Assembly (NCBI GenBank): GCA_905250075.1
Contig: CAJNOP010000218.1
Location: 72,137-136,136, forward strand
Origin: Rotaria sp. Silwood1
Lineage: Eukaryota; Rotifera; Eurotatoria; Philodinida; Philodinidae
Direction of reading: 5' to 3'
Length of the DNA stretch: 64,000 bases
The notes below the pieces were generated by a model. The model worked only from the letters and a program-made list of their open reading frames with translations, made no database searches and was not told the origin of the DNA. This document shows positions 11,488 through 23,900 of the stretch, piece by piece. Made by a program: the position numbers and the translations under genes. How positions within the stretch are numbered: the first letter of the stretch is position 1; each line of letters begins with the position of its first letter.

Positions 11488-12977
11488 ATGAATGACTGGT
11501 ATTCAAAAATGACTGTAAGTCGAAAGTCGTGTATCGAAAATCTTATATTGATTATGTTATATTTCAGGTAACCGCTCTTAGCAATCAAGCTCTTCGAATA
11601 GGTCGCTGTTGTTCTAGATACGCCAAGCTATCTGTTTTTCTTCTCATGATCGCTATTTTGGTATTCAATGGTCAACCCAAGTTTATTTTTCCACCATACT
11701 TGCATATTCCCTGGCTGACCGACGTCCAACATGTGGAACCGTTAATTTGCATAGCTGACGCTCATCATCATCAATGGCCACGTGTCTTACAATCGGACAA
11801 TAGCAGCACGATTGATGATCGTCTAACAGTTGTTATTGTCACAGCACGACCCGAATTCAAACGACTACCACTCACATTGTCCGCACTCGCATGTCATCTT
11901 GATCATCGAAAACTCACTGAGGTCATATTTCTTGTTCCACCTCAAGATGCATTTCTTCTCGAATCATATTTTTCCGGAGATCGAGCGCGTCATTGGCCCT
12001 GGCCTTTATCCATCATGCCCGACAATCTTGTTCTGAAACATATACACACCAACTTCTATCGACTTCAAATGATGTTTAAATTGGTTCTTGCTCAATTGAT
12101 AAAAACTGAATTTTATTTAATACTTGATTCGGACTGTGTTGCTATCTGGCCCATTCATGTTGAACACTTGTTGTGGCGACCAACTAGGTCAGCAACACAA
12201 TATACCCATACTTCCCCTTCGTATCTCTCATTGTATCAGGTCGAAGAACGATCGGATCGTTCTTCATGGTGGCCTGAAAGTGAACTATTGCTAAATATCG
12301 TACCGAAGACATGTGCTTCAACTGACCCAACAGCACCAACCTTTGGTGTGACTCCAGTCATTCTGTCGAAAACAATTGCATTGAGAACATTGTGTCGATT
12401 GCAAGAACTTTATGGTAAGTTGAATGATAGGATTTTGCTGTTTTTTTAGTTCTAAAAAGTGACCACAATGATCTTATCATATGTACCGATCGACTTTGTA
12501 GGTGATCGATTGTTTTTGAACAAATTAGCGAACTTTGGTCTTACGCGAGTCTTTTTTGGTCGGACGTGGACGGAATATACGCTCTATTATTTGACCGCTC
12601 GTTGTACAAACACATTCGATATGTACCATTTTCATCGCTCAAATACATCATCTGCACCACCACTTCAGTTCTATGGTCCAAGTGTATGGTGGTATACAGA
12701 TTGGACATCTTTCACGCGGCATCGACTTATTGAATCAATCAATATTGGTCTTCAATGGCGTCGACAAGAGATCGATAAGGCCGACGGAGCACCCATTGCC
12801 AACTTATGGACCACTAGTCACGATCTCTTCACTGTTCTTCAAGGTCGTCAGAATATTAATCCGATTCTATATCACAAACTATTCTATCCAATGTTTATAC
12901 AACATTTGAAACAGCGGCATGGTTCCCAACAATTAGTGAGAACTCTTGATGAGATGGCTGAACAACTGATCGCATAA
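11488..12977 (+). CDS. Putative type II membrane glycosyltransferase (DUF6492-like), three exons
   Basis: Model: exon 1 at 11488-11514, intron 11515-11567 (53 bp), exon 2 at 11568-12414, intron 12415-12501 (87 bp), exon 3 at 12502-12977; 449 aa with phase closed at both junctions. Residues about 20-50 (KLSVFLLMIAILVFNG) form one signal anchor. This fits a Golgi/ER type II enzyme with a lumenal catalytic domain. That domain starts at LTVVIVTARPEFKRLPLTL, a Rossmann-like strand-loop. LILDSDCVAIWPI carries a DxD motif typical of GT-A metal and nucleotide-sugar binding, preceded by an RLQMMFKLVLAQ helix as in DUF6492 proteins. The substrate is unknown. The tiny first exon is inferred from a strong GTAAGT donor; an ATG at 11509 is an alternative start. 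Base composition is less AT-biased than in the TIR genes. Confidence 0.7.
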
Positions 12978-13254
12978 CGGCTGAATTCTTCTTTCGCATT
13001 CGATTCAGATTATTTGCCATATTCTTTGAACGAAAGAGGCATGACAGTACTGATGTATGTAACCGGAAAAAAACGTCAACTGACAACAAATACTGATTAA
13101 AGTTCATTCTTCAAATTCAAGGTCCATATGAAATGAAAAAGCTCCGCTTAAATCAGCTTGACTTTTCAACATTATAAATGTTTTTGGATACACATGTTCT
13201 AGCGCTGAAAAGCAGTTGGGCCCATGCGCCATATGATTTTCAGATCTTCGAGAA
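12978..13254. other. 3' flank of the glycosyltransferase
   Basis: No gene. It leads into the telomere-like block. Confidence 0.4.
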
Positions 13255-13480
13255 GGTGTGTGTGGATGTAAGTTGAGTGGTGTGAGTGTGTGAGTTGTGG
13301 GTGTCTGGGTGAGAGTGTGGGTGAGAGTGTGGGTCGGTGTGAGTAGTGGTGTCGCTGAAGGTAGAACACCCACACCCACATCCACAACTACACTCACACA
13401 TCCACATTCACACTCACACACCCACACCCACACCCACACTCACACCGCATACCCACACCCACACCCATCCACACCCAATA
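13255..13480. repeat. Telomere-like block, head-to-head (G-strand then C-strand)
   Basis: From about 13255 to 13350 the plus strand is built of GTGTGGG/GTGAGTGTGG units. From about 13367 to 13480 it switches to CCCACA/CACTCACA units. Reading 5' to 3', G-strand repeats followed by C-strand repeats is the arrangement produced when two telomeres are joined end to end. A spacer of about 15 bp (GTCGCTGAAGGTAGAA) lies at the switch. Units are degenerate, so the block is old or never was a perfect array. Confidence 0.75.
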
Positions 13481-13734
13481 ATAGCATTAAATGCCAAAAA
13501 ACAAACAAAACTTTGAGAAAATCTCGTAGACAATATGAAAACATTCGTTCAGAAACTTGAAGTGCATCAATTTTTATTTCTTTTTTCTTTGTTTTTATCA
13601 ATCGGATCTGCTCATACATTAGCACTACTATATGTAATTTCTGCAAAACACTTGTAGGACACTATGTCTTTCATATAATATTAAATGTTTTTTCATTGTT
13701 ATGACCCAAGCAGTCATGCTATGGATATTTCGAG

Positions 13735-14010
13735 GTGTCGATCTGAACCATCCGATAGGTTGATGAAATTAAGAATTGTTCACCCATCGCCGTCCCCTCG
13801 ACCTATTGGAAAATGGCACTCCAACGTGTCGAGATAGTACTTCGACGCCCATCGATGGATCTTTCTCGATGGGCCCGATTTTCAGGGATCGCGAGGGGTC
13901 GATATTCCGAGTAGTCGAACGTTTTTTTGAAATTTCAAAAAAAATTTGCTCTCTGCATCTAATTTTCTTCGAGCATTCGATACCTATCGGATATAAATGT
14001 CGAAGTGAAG
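13735..14010. repeat. TCGA-rich repeat, first member
   Basis: Unusually dense in TCGA/ATCGAGG words (CCCTCGACC, ATCGATGG, CTCGATGGG, GAGGGGTCGATATTCCG). It shares phrases such as CGAGGGGT(T)CGA with the repeat at 14733-15075, so the two look like members of one family. The long frames on both strands follow from the repeat and are not called as genes. Confidence 0.45.
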
Positions 14011-14732
14011 ATTCGAACATATGTACTTACGGATACGAAGCTTGCATAGATCACATGAACTAAATATAACGCTTTAATTTTAGATGAATGTAAGTGTCAT
14101 GACGAAATATGTTTAACTTTTATATTTTTTCTATGTGCTTTAAATATAAATTTAATTGGTTTTTTTTAAAAAAACAACTCATGATATATATATAGCTATT
14201 GTTGATATTAAAAAAAAAGATTTTATCTGTTATCAGTTTCATTGTACTAAATAAAAAATTTATGCTAAAGCATAAGTTACATTACACTTAATTAGATTAC
14301 GTAAAAAAAAGCAACAAACAAATCTATTGAAACTAAAATTAGATAAACTCGACTTATGTATCCTTATTAAGTTTATAATATTCAACTATTTCAGTAATTT
14401 CGAGGACTAAAAAATAAACCCATAGTTTTAAATGATCCCATGAACTTTCTTTATCAACAACTAATTGAAAATCAGAGTTAGTCATGAGCTCAGGAAATTT
14501 AGGGTGTTATGAAAGTAAGCTCATTTAGATTATTTTTTTCTTAGAACTGTAAAGATATTTCTATCGTTGTTCTAGCTGTAAATGATAAATAATATTGTTT
14601 AAATGATTACACTACGTGAAAGCACCTGTAGAAAACCAAAATTCTCCAAGTGGATCATGTAATAAGAGTAAAAATATCAGTCAAAAACTGAATTTCTCAG
14701 ACGTTTTCAGCAATTAAAGTTAAAAAGAATAA
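14011..14732. other. AT-rich spacer
   Basis: Very AT-rich sequence between two TCGA-rich repeats; nothing recognised. Confidence 0.4.
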
Positions 14733-15075
14733 TCGAAACTATCTTTCCTATGGATTTCCTGTCTTTGAGTAGTCGAAATTTCGATAGACTACGAATCGTC
14801 GAAACATGCCCAAGGAGTCGAAAATGGAAGCAACATGAAACAATGTTTCCGACCACACGATAGTTCGATGGGCTCCGACTCATCGGAGTCATATCGAATA
14901 ATCGAAATAATCTTTCTGATAGGTGTCCTCTCTTCGTGTAGTCGATATTTCAATCGTTTTCGAGCGGTCAAAATATGCCCGAATAATCGAAAATAAATGT
15001 GCGATAGGAAAATCTTTCCGAGGGCTCGAGAGCCGATAGCCATCGAGGGGTTCGAAATTCGAACAGAACGAGATA
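14733..15075. repeat. TCGA-rich tandem repeat, two diverged units of about 165 bp
   Basis: Units begin at about 14733 and 14899 with AATCGAAAYWATCTTTC. They then share TGTAGTCGA-type, TATGCCC and TCGAAAAT words in the same order. Minus-strand translations also align (FRLLGHVSTIRSLSKFRL against FRLFGHILTARKRLKYRL), so indels have kept the frame. That could be chance in a short repeat or the trace of a once-coding unit. Confidence 0.5.
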
Positions 15076-15099
15076 AAAAATGTATGTTCAAGTTTTGAC

Positions 15100-15310
15100 C
15101 ACTCGTCGTACCCATCGTTGGCTTTTCAGGATCTGCTTGAGCCTCCTCTTCTTGAACATCATCAACATAATCATGTTTGCTTTATGCTTTTATTTGAAAA
15201 AGTTCTTCATCTTCATTATCACTAAACTCTTTTTCAATCATCGATTTGACGTTTTGTTTGCCATCTACTTGTCGTTCAGCTCGAGTGAAATCTGGTGATG
15301 ATGTTCGACC
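15100..15310 (-). pseudogene. Decayed gene fragment, acidic protein, unidentified
   Basis: The minus-strand reading gives STLGRTSSPDFTRAERQ, then MIEKEFSDNEDEELFQ, an in-frame stop, and YVDDVQEEEAQADPEKP. The composition is protein-like and acidic, but the frame is broken and the next segment is repeat DNA. The family is not recognised. Confidence 0.35.
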
Positions 15311-15394
15311 TAATGTTGAAATCTATCGAAAAATTTTTTAATTCATATATGATCATGATTATTTTCATTTCATTAACATTTTCTTTTTTAAGCC

Positions 15395-15846
15395 ATATGT
15401 ACACGAGATTTCGAACAACAATCATGTAATGCTCGATCATAATTAGCTGTACATATTGCACGTCAATCTATGGATACAACCGTTGAAAATAAACAAGAAA
15501 ATCAACAACAATAAAACGCAAATATTGGAAGATGAATTAATCAGACGACGAGCAATGGCTGCTAAACTTAAACGTGAAGTTGTAGACAAACGATGAATAC
15601 TTTTTTAAAAATATGCTGTTCCTATTATTGTAGTTATCCATTTCACTTTTTCTTTTGTTGGTCTTTTCAAATATGCGCAAATTGAAGTGAACAACAAAAT
15701 ATTTACAATTTAAAGGTCGTCAAGAGACATTACTATTATTTATACGATAATGCGAAACTTCTTGAAGATGAACGTTTGCTTAGCTACGAAATACGAGCTC
15801 TTCAACAAGACAAGAAAATCAATAAGAAACTCGCATTTTTAGAATA
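15395..15846 (+). pseudogene. Decayed gene fragment with coiled-coil-like residues
   Basis: Plus-strand pieces in shifting frames read HIARQSMDTTVENKQENQQQ, ILEDELIRRRAMAAKLKREV and, after about 110 bp, NAKLLEDERLLSYEIRALQQ. They are charged and helix-like, and they are interrupted by stops and frameshifts. The parent family is not identifiable. They face away from the minus-strand fragment at 15100-15310, so the two may come from different genes. Confidence 0.35.
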
Positions 15847-17394
15847 AAAAGCTAAAAATCAAGACAATAATCGAGATACTAGTAATTGTAAACTGTTGAT
15901 AAGTAATCGATATTTGTACTCGCTCACAAGCCTCCATTATTTCTATCTCAATTCATGTTCAAATATAAGATATTCGTATTTTTGTCATTCTCGAGAAAGT
16001 TCATGGTTCCTGTTTCGAATTGATCAACTTAAATCGGAATGCATGACGTGATTTAATCCATGTTTATTACGCATATTTTTTGAAATGAGTTTTGCCGTCA
16101 ACAAAGAACTGATACGCATCTGATCTATCATAATATTTTGCTTCGACAATTGAAACCAGTTTGACTTTTGTCTTATAAATCTATTTCATGGTTATTTTAT
16201 TCCTACTCACTTTAGTTTTTTTTGTCACAAAATAAAATATATAACAAGAAAACATTTGTGAAAACGGAACAAATGTTCATCTCAGAAAAAAACAGGTAAT
16301 AAGAAACGTTTTTCGCTGTTATTCAATTGAATCATGATAACTCAATGAAAAAATCCGATTGAAAATTGTATCAAGCCAAGTTGAATATTCTTGAGAAGAA
16401 AACATCGTTACTCATGAGAAACTCTGCATATATTAGATGATATCTTATCGAACATTGATGTTTTTCAAAAGAAGTTCAATCTTTGATTGCCATGAACAAT
16501 AGAATGTGTTGTCAAAATATTGATTTTGAAAATTGACATACACCAGAACATAAAGTATCTTCTCGACCTTTCATCTTATTATTATGTTTGACAATTCGTT
16601 GAATGTGGGTATGAGTCTTTCCATTATATACGTAAACTCACGCTCTAATATACATTAAACTGTCAAGAAACTTTTATTATGTAACATAAACAAAGATCAT
16701 AATAAAATATACTAGTCAAAACTTGTTTAGGTTTACCTTCAAATTTTTGCACTAAACGTGCTGAAAAGTTATAATTAATGACTCATAGAATAAGTTTGTT
16801 TCATTTCCTTTTTCAACTATTTTAGAAGACGATAAATGATCATATTCCGTATGTAATCGATTGAAAGGTGTTTCTTGATTTATCATTATAACCATTGTTT
16901 CATAAATGATGAAGTTCTTAGCGTTTTGAGGCATAATTTTTGTCCTTCTCAAGTTCTTGATTAGTTTGTTTTAGTCAAATATGTGTCGCTGAAATCTCAA
17001 CAAAAACGTTCTAAAGTCTTACTTTTATAGAATAATAAGAAAATAAATTAAGTGAAAAAATATTTAACACTTAGAAATGAATCAACGTTCTCAACTGAAA
17101 AACTACTTTGTCTAGGTGCTTTCATGAAGCGGAGTACTAAAAGCAAAAGAAAATAGACACATTCTGTAGCTTTTGAAACACCTTATCACACCATATTGAT
17201 TGAATAGATACTAAATAAATCTTAGTTTTTGGCATCCACTTAACCCTATTTGGCAAATTCAAAAATTTCCAGAAGCTTCCATCTGTAATTCTATAGCTTT
17301 TGAAAAAACATCCGATAAATAAGTCAAAATAGTATTTTTTTCAAGCTCGAATTTGCTTTTTATTGATGAGATGATGAAAAAAATAGATCTATTA
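15847..17394. other. Intergenic region
   Basis: AT-rich, with no gene, RNA or mobile-element ends that I can support. Confidence 0.4.
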
Positions 17395-17545
17395 AAATTT
17401 ATTTTATTAAATTATTAAAATGTGAAGAAAAAGATGCAAAGGGCAAATTAATAGCGCGATCATGTAATATTAAAGATGATTCATTATTATCTAATGAAAG
17501 AAATCAAGTTGATTTAATTGATATATGTTTATATTCAAGTGAACA
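17395..17545 (+). pseudogene. Truncated coding fragment of unknown family
   Basis: The frame FIKLLKCEEKDAKGKLIARS, then NIKDDSLLSNERNQVDLIDI, looks like real AT-rich coding sequence of the local style. It ends abruptly at GGGCGTGGGTGG, and telomere-type CACCCACACCC follows near 17610-17630. No start and no partner exon were found, so it is probably a truncated remnant. Confidence 0.3.
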
Positions 17546-17985
17546 AGGGCGTGGGTGGAAGAAAATGGAAGGCCTGCTCCCTCCCTTCAGCCCCCCTCTC
17601 TTACAAGCATTCTACATCTACACCCACACCCTACAAGAAAGACGTTCTTTTTTTTCTAAGCATGATGTCGAATTATCTAGAATACGTTCATCAGCTCAAA
17701 GAATTCATGTTGAGGTATTTTTCTGAAGAACGTTAAAGAAGACGATGCCATTTCGATAGAATTCTATCCTTTCCTTTCCAAAAAACTCACGGGAAGGAAA
17801 TTATTCTAATCGTCGAAGCAACGATTCATACGCATTCCTTAAAATGCAGAACATATTCTTGTCGGTCATAAACAAATTTTTCTTCATGAATATTTTTCAA
17901 TAGGATACACGTCTTGTTTATTTCAAAATGATTGATGAAATTGATAAATCATAAAACTTTAATTACGTAGTTCGCTATAGTGAAG

Positions 17986-20900
17986 TTATTTTTGTTGTGG
18001 AACTTCAATAAAAAACAAAGCTGATGGATGTTGTTGTATCAGTGACGAGGCATTTGTATCAAATACTCCATTCCAGGGAAATTTTAATGGAATTTCACGA
18101 TAACCATGAGTTTGTAAGGCTTCAATGGGTTTTTCTTCCGCATCCGACACGTTCGATAAAGAAAATATAGCGGTCAAATCAGCATGTATAGGTTGTCTTG
18201 ATGACTTACGTAACAGGTTAATATCTTCACAAAGTTTATTCAATTCATTTTCATTATCTTTCATTTGTTGGACAAATTTTTTGCGAAATTCCATTATTTC
18301 CTGTTCTGAATAAGTACTCTTCTTGGGAAAGTCTTTTTGGACTAATACTTGGTGTTTAATCGTTTTTTTTGATTCTCCAAAATCTTGAAACGTTTTTAGT
18401 CTGTCTTCATCTGCCATATCAGAAGAATGAGAACTCGTAGCTTCATTTGATATTGTTTGAATATTTGGTTCATCATCATTCAAGTCCATATTAGTATCTT
18501 CATGTTGTGAAGATTTGTTATTCTGTTTTCGCAAAGATTTCAGATAGCGATTATTAAAGCTCCAGCTGAAATAAGACTTGAAGCTACCATGATGCAATCC
18601 AGTTATTCCTGTACGAACTATTAATTTTGGATTTCGTAAAACTTCATCTATCATTGGAAATGGTGCATCATTGATATCACCAGATACCGTATATGGTGGA
18701 ATATTCTGTTTTGTCTTCAAGTCTAGTGCTTTTTTCAACATGAATTGATCAGATAATATTCCTGAGTCGAACAAAATCTGTAATTTCAATTCATCTTCTT
18801 TTAACTCATCATCTGAAGTTTGTAAATTTGCTGAAAAATGACGAAAAATGATAGTTAAATTATGAAATAAACTCACTTTGATCACCATCATAATAATAAT
18901 GAGACTTTTTCTGTTCTTTAATATTTTGTCTACATTGATTTTCTGTGGTACGAATAAGTTCTTCAATTTCATTAATAAGAATTTTTCTTTCATCTTCATC
19001 TATTTTTCCTTTTTTCAAGTTTATTAATTTCATTACATATTTTTGATAATTTGATTCTCGTTGTTTAGGTGTCAATAGAAAATTTAATAAACTGTAATAT
19101 CGATGAGATCTAACGATATCATTTTGCTGTAATATGATAGATCCATTAGATGTTTTTTGAAGTAAAGAAGCATAACCTGGTTGAGTATATTGTAACTGAA
19201 TTAAAAATCAAAGACATTTCAGTGGTCAGATCGTTGATTTATTTATTTTTAAGAGTTGAAAAAGCAGAGATTTTATAGCTCTTTGATTAGTTCAAGTTTA
19301 GTGAAAAATGTTTATTAGAACTTTGAACTTGAATATTGAGAAACAAATTTCAAAAGTAATCGAACTATTCTAAAAGGTTTTTGTAGACTTTGAAATAAAG
19401 AGATGCATAGGCCACGGCGTACGAAATTTAAGGGGCAGGTTGATAGGAGTCAGTAATGGTTTTTAAATTTTTTTTTTCCATACAACAGTGTTGTCTTCGA
19501 TACAAGATACGAATAGTACAGAAAGTATTTTGGGATCCATGCAGAAAAACGAGAACAATTTACATGTACAATTTTATATGTAGTTAAATTTATCTATTGT
19601 ACTGAATACTCACAATTTTTAATAGTAATTTATCATATTGTAAATCAAAATGATTTTCTGATCCAAACAATTGAAAATAGATTTCATTCGGAATTAATTC
19701 TTGTAACCAATCATTTAACGTATAATTTTGAACTTTTACAAGAATAATATGTTTATCCATTTGTTTGACATATTCTACTGTATTTTGACTAAATTTATTT
19801 TCAACATAATTTTCACTGATACAAAGAATGATACATTCAGATTTATTAATTTGTGAAAAAGTATCATTAGATCCAATTAAATCAATGCATACAGAAAAAC
19901 CTTCATCAATAAGATGATCAGCTAAACGATGAGATATAATCGAATCTTCTTGACAATAACTTAACATTATATTGTAACATATAGAAGATGATATGGTTGA
20001 TATATTGTTAGTTATTTGAGATCGAATAATTGATTTTGTTCGTGGTGTTGTAGTTAATAGTTGTTGTAAATGAACTTTTTCTTGTATTAATATATTTGTC
20101 AATAGATATTTATGCTTAGCTTCATAAACATTATTGATTGGACCAATTAATCGAATTCGTTTATCATCATCTATTTTTGGTAAAACACATCTATCATAAC
20201 AATACTTATAAAAAGCATTGATCATATATTGATTCCAATCTTTGAATTCATCTAATTTTATTTTAACCATAGATCTTTTTATATAATTCATTATTTTGTC
20301 TTTACACTTTGTTAAATTTTCATTATCGGATGAAATTAAACTAACTGTAATAGCTGAAATAAAATAAATGAAAAAAGATCATTCGATTTATTCAGAATGA
20401 TTTTTGAAAACTTTATTTTTTTTTCTGCATTTGATCAAAACATCGTTTTTTAGATTTCACTTGAAATTCTCTAACATAATTGAGTGTTAAAATACTTCTA
20501 GGATATACTTGAAAAAAAAATAAATACTTTAAAACTTAGAAATAGCCGTAAAAATCTATGTGAATCAAGTGAAAATAGGAGACATATTCAAAAAAAAATA
20601 CAAACAGCGTAACTTATTCTACTGATAAATACACTCTGTTGTATCCTTGTAAAAATTCTTTTATGAGTCTGATTCAAAGAAGTAAAAATATCATTAGATA
20701 ACATCTTACTTGATATTGGACAGGAAAATACTGCATAAACATCATCATTTGATTGTATCTTTTGAATAGCTGTTAAAAAGTGTTGATGTAATGTTTGTTG
20801 ATCAGATAATAGAATAAATGAAATTTTTAATGATGATTTTATTAATTCAATTTGTCGTTTTGTTTCATTAATCATTTCTTCAGCTAAAATATTTTCTTGT

Positions 20901-23900
20901 TTACATGAATCAGGTACTGCAAATGCAATTGATTCAATTTTTATATTCGATTGTTCATTTTTCAGAATGATATATTCAATTGATTTCGTAATAAATTTTC
21001 GTATGTGTTCACGTAAATTATCATCATTCATCGTTACTTCTAATGGTGACCAATTTGAAAATAAGACAATTTTACATGTTAAATTACTTGCTATTGTTTC
21101 AATGAAGAAAGGAGTTGAATTTTGATCTTTTTCGGTTTGATCTAATTGTTGCTCTTGTCTTATGATATTACCTGCTCGCTCAATAAGACTTTGTTTTAAT
21201 CCGTATGATACAAGTGGAATAATCAGTGCATCAGCCTAGAACATTAGAAAGAATCCTTAATTAAGAAAAACTATTCTTTTCTTAAGAGTCGAAATGACTA
21301 CAATGAAAAAAACAGATACCAACAAAACTCATTGATAAGATTACTCAAATCTTGTTAGAATAAATTATGAATTTTGATCGATATTAATGTTAGATTCAAA
21401 ATGATTATAATAAGTTATAGTTAAGTCAGAAACAACAATGTATGAAATAATATCAAAGATCAATTTAGTCTGCTTTATCTAATTGTATAATAGAAAAACA
21501 AAGCATAGTTTGTTTTTTTGCTAACCTTTTGTACTGCTATATCACCAATAAGAACTTCAATTGATCCATTCAATGATTTTGCTTGTTGAGAAACTACAGG
21601 TAAAGAACAAAATAATTCAGATTGTTTCATAAGTGATCTTGAAACAAGATTGATTGTGGATGATGTTTCCATGGCTTTTGGAATTGTATACGATTTCAAT
21701 TGTTTTTTCAATTTCAGTTCACAACCACAATGATTTTTACGTGCAATATTTTTCAAATGTAAGATTTCTTTATCAGCTATATCATAATATAATGGCATAC
21801 ATTCAAATATGATTGATTCTAATGAAGATAATAAAGAATTCATTCGAAGCTCAATATCATTTTTGAATTTTTCTGGTGCATAAAATTCATCATGCCGTAT
21901 TCGTATTTTGATATTATCTTTTTGATATTCTTTTTCTATTGCTTTTAATTCTTTCGAACCAATATTTGTAAGATATTCCATCTAAAGAAACAATACGATT
22001 TACACTCAAAGTCATGATTAGTTTTTGAAAATGTTAACATGGAAGATCATTTACTGCTCGAAGATTTTTAATTTCATCAATTTATACTAGAGTTTGACTA
22101 GGATTGGATCATGTCAAATCTCGAAAAAATTAATTCACGTTGGATTCTGATTTATACAATCAAAATCGATAGAGATTCAGATTACTACTAAAACTTATGT
22201 AAATCTATGAAGAAAAATCATTTGATAAAGAATCAGATTAAATCTAATATTTTTAGTGTAAACTCTAGACGTTTACATTCTAGCAATTGCTATTTATATC
22301 AAAGTCATTTAGATATAATAGTTGTCAGGTGAGCACAGTACTTAGTTCATAATACCTATGCATAGTAGTTTCAACGACAACTCATGGAATTCTATCAAAT
22401 AGCACAAGTGTAGTTTTGATCGCGAAAGTGCGAATTTGATATGAGCTAAGGGGAAATGTTTAAGTTGATCTAGGATCTGAGCACAGGATTTTATATTTTC
22501 TATTCTCTCAAAACGTTGTTTATATAAAAACAGAAAATACTTACTTGAATCGATGTCATTGGATTAAATTTGAAGATTGTCAATGTATCTTTATCAGCTA
22601 AATTTTGAAAATTTTGTATAAATTCATTAACTAATTTGATAGATCCAAATATATGAATACTCCGTTGTTTTCTTACTTTATTAAACATTTTTTCATTTAA
22701 AATAATAGAAATCATGTTATTTTCTTTATTATAATTCTCTATCATTTCCTTTAATTTATTTTGGTATTGTTTTGTGTAAGTAATAGAATATTCATGTTGA
22801 ATATTATGTTTAGTATTTTTTTTAGATTTTTTTATAATGTGTTTATCGACTATTGATGGTAGTGTAATAATCTTCTTTAGAATATCATTTTCAATAATAT
22901 GATCAATACTTTGAAGATGATTAAAGTTTTCATCATCAAAATAAAAAATTTCCAGAATTTCATTATATCTTCCATTCGATTGACATATAGTAAATAGATT
23001 ATTTTCATTATCCATTATTGCTTGTATAATACCAACTGCTAATGGATTGCGTAACCATGTTCTAACTGAAATATAAAAAAAAACACATAATTTATGATAT
23101 GATATTTTGTTTAAATACAGAAAAATATACTAGTTGTTTCCCATGAGAAAATTATCGTAGATTTTTTTATCGGAATCGATCTATGTTCTCTCTCTCTCTC
23201 TCATCTTCAATTTGTCTGAAAATTTTTAATGTTTAAAATTTCTTTTTTAGTGCATTTTAACTTGTAAACCTTGAACTTTAATAAACATAATGTCAAGTTT
23301 TTACCTCGACCCGATTTATATATTTTTATTTTTACGGTATTAAACAATTTGCTGATCTCATCATAAGTAGATTCAATATCTTGATTTGGTCCTGATAAAT
23401 ATAATGTGTAGCTGAATGATGCCGGTAATTCATTATTTATAGATGGTGATTGTTCAATTGTAATTTCCACACCAGATGTTTTTTGTTGTAAATATTTTAT
23501 TAGATACGGACCAAATTTTGGATTCTTGAAGAATTGAATATGAATATTATCATTAATTAAATATTTTGTTTTATCAATACTACTAGTAATGTCAGTTATT
23601 TGATCTTCATGAGGGGATATTGGCGGCGAGGGTGTCTTCACCATATGTTGTTTTGGTGAGTCGATCTATAAAGATATAGGCAAAACGGGAAATAAAAAAT
23701 TCTGAGGAAATACCAGAAGTCGGAAAATTAAAATCTTATCTTTCTATAATATGTCCTTAAAAGATATTCCAGGTCTTGAGAATATCACTATGATTAAGAT
23801 CAAACTGATAATTAGTGATCCATGAAAGAGCAGAAAAATATGAAAAGAAAAATGCAGACAAGTATTCAAAGTTAAAAATAAGCATACAGAGGTAAAAGAT

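Noticed and set aside
13769-14063. Overlapping 83- and 95-aa ORFs on opposite strands
   Set aside because: They arise from the TCGA-rich palindromic repeat; the composition follows the repeat and no domain is visible.
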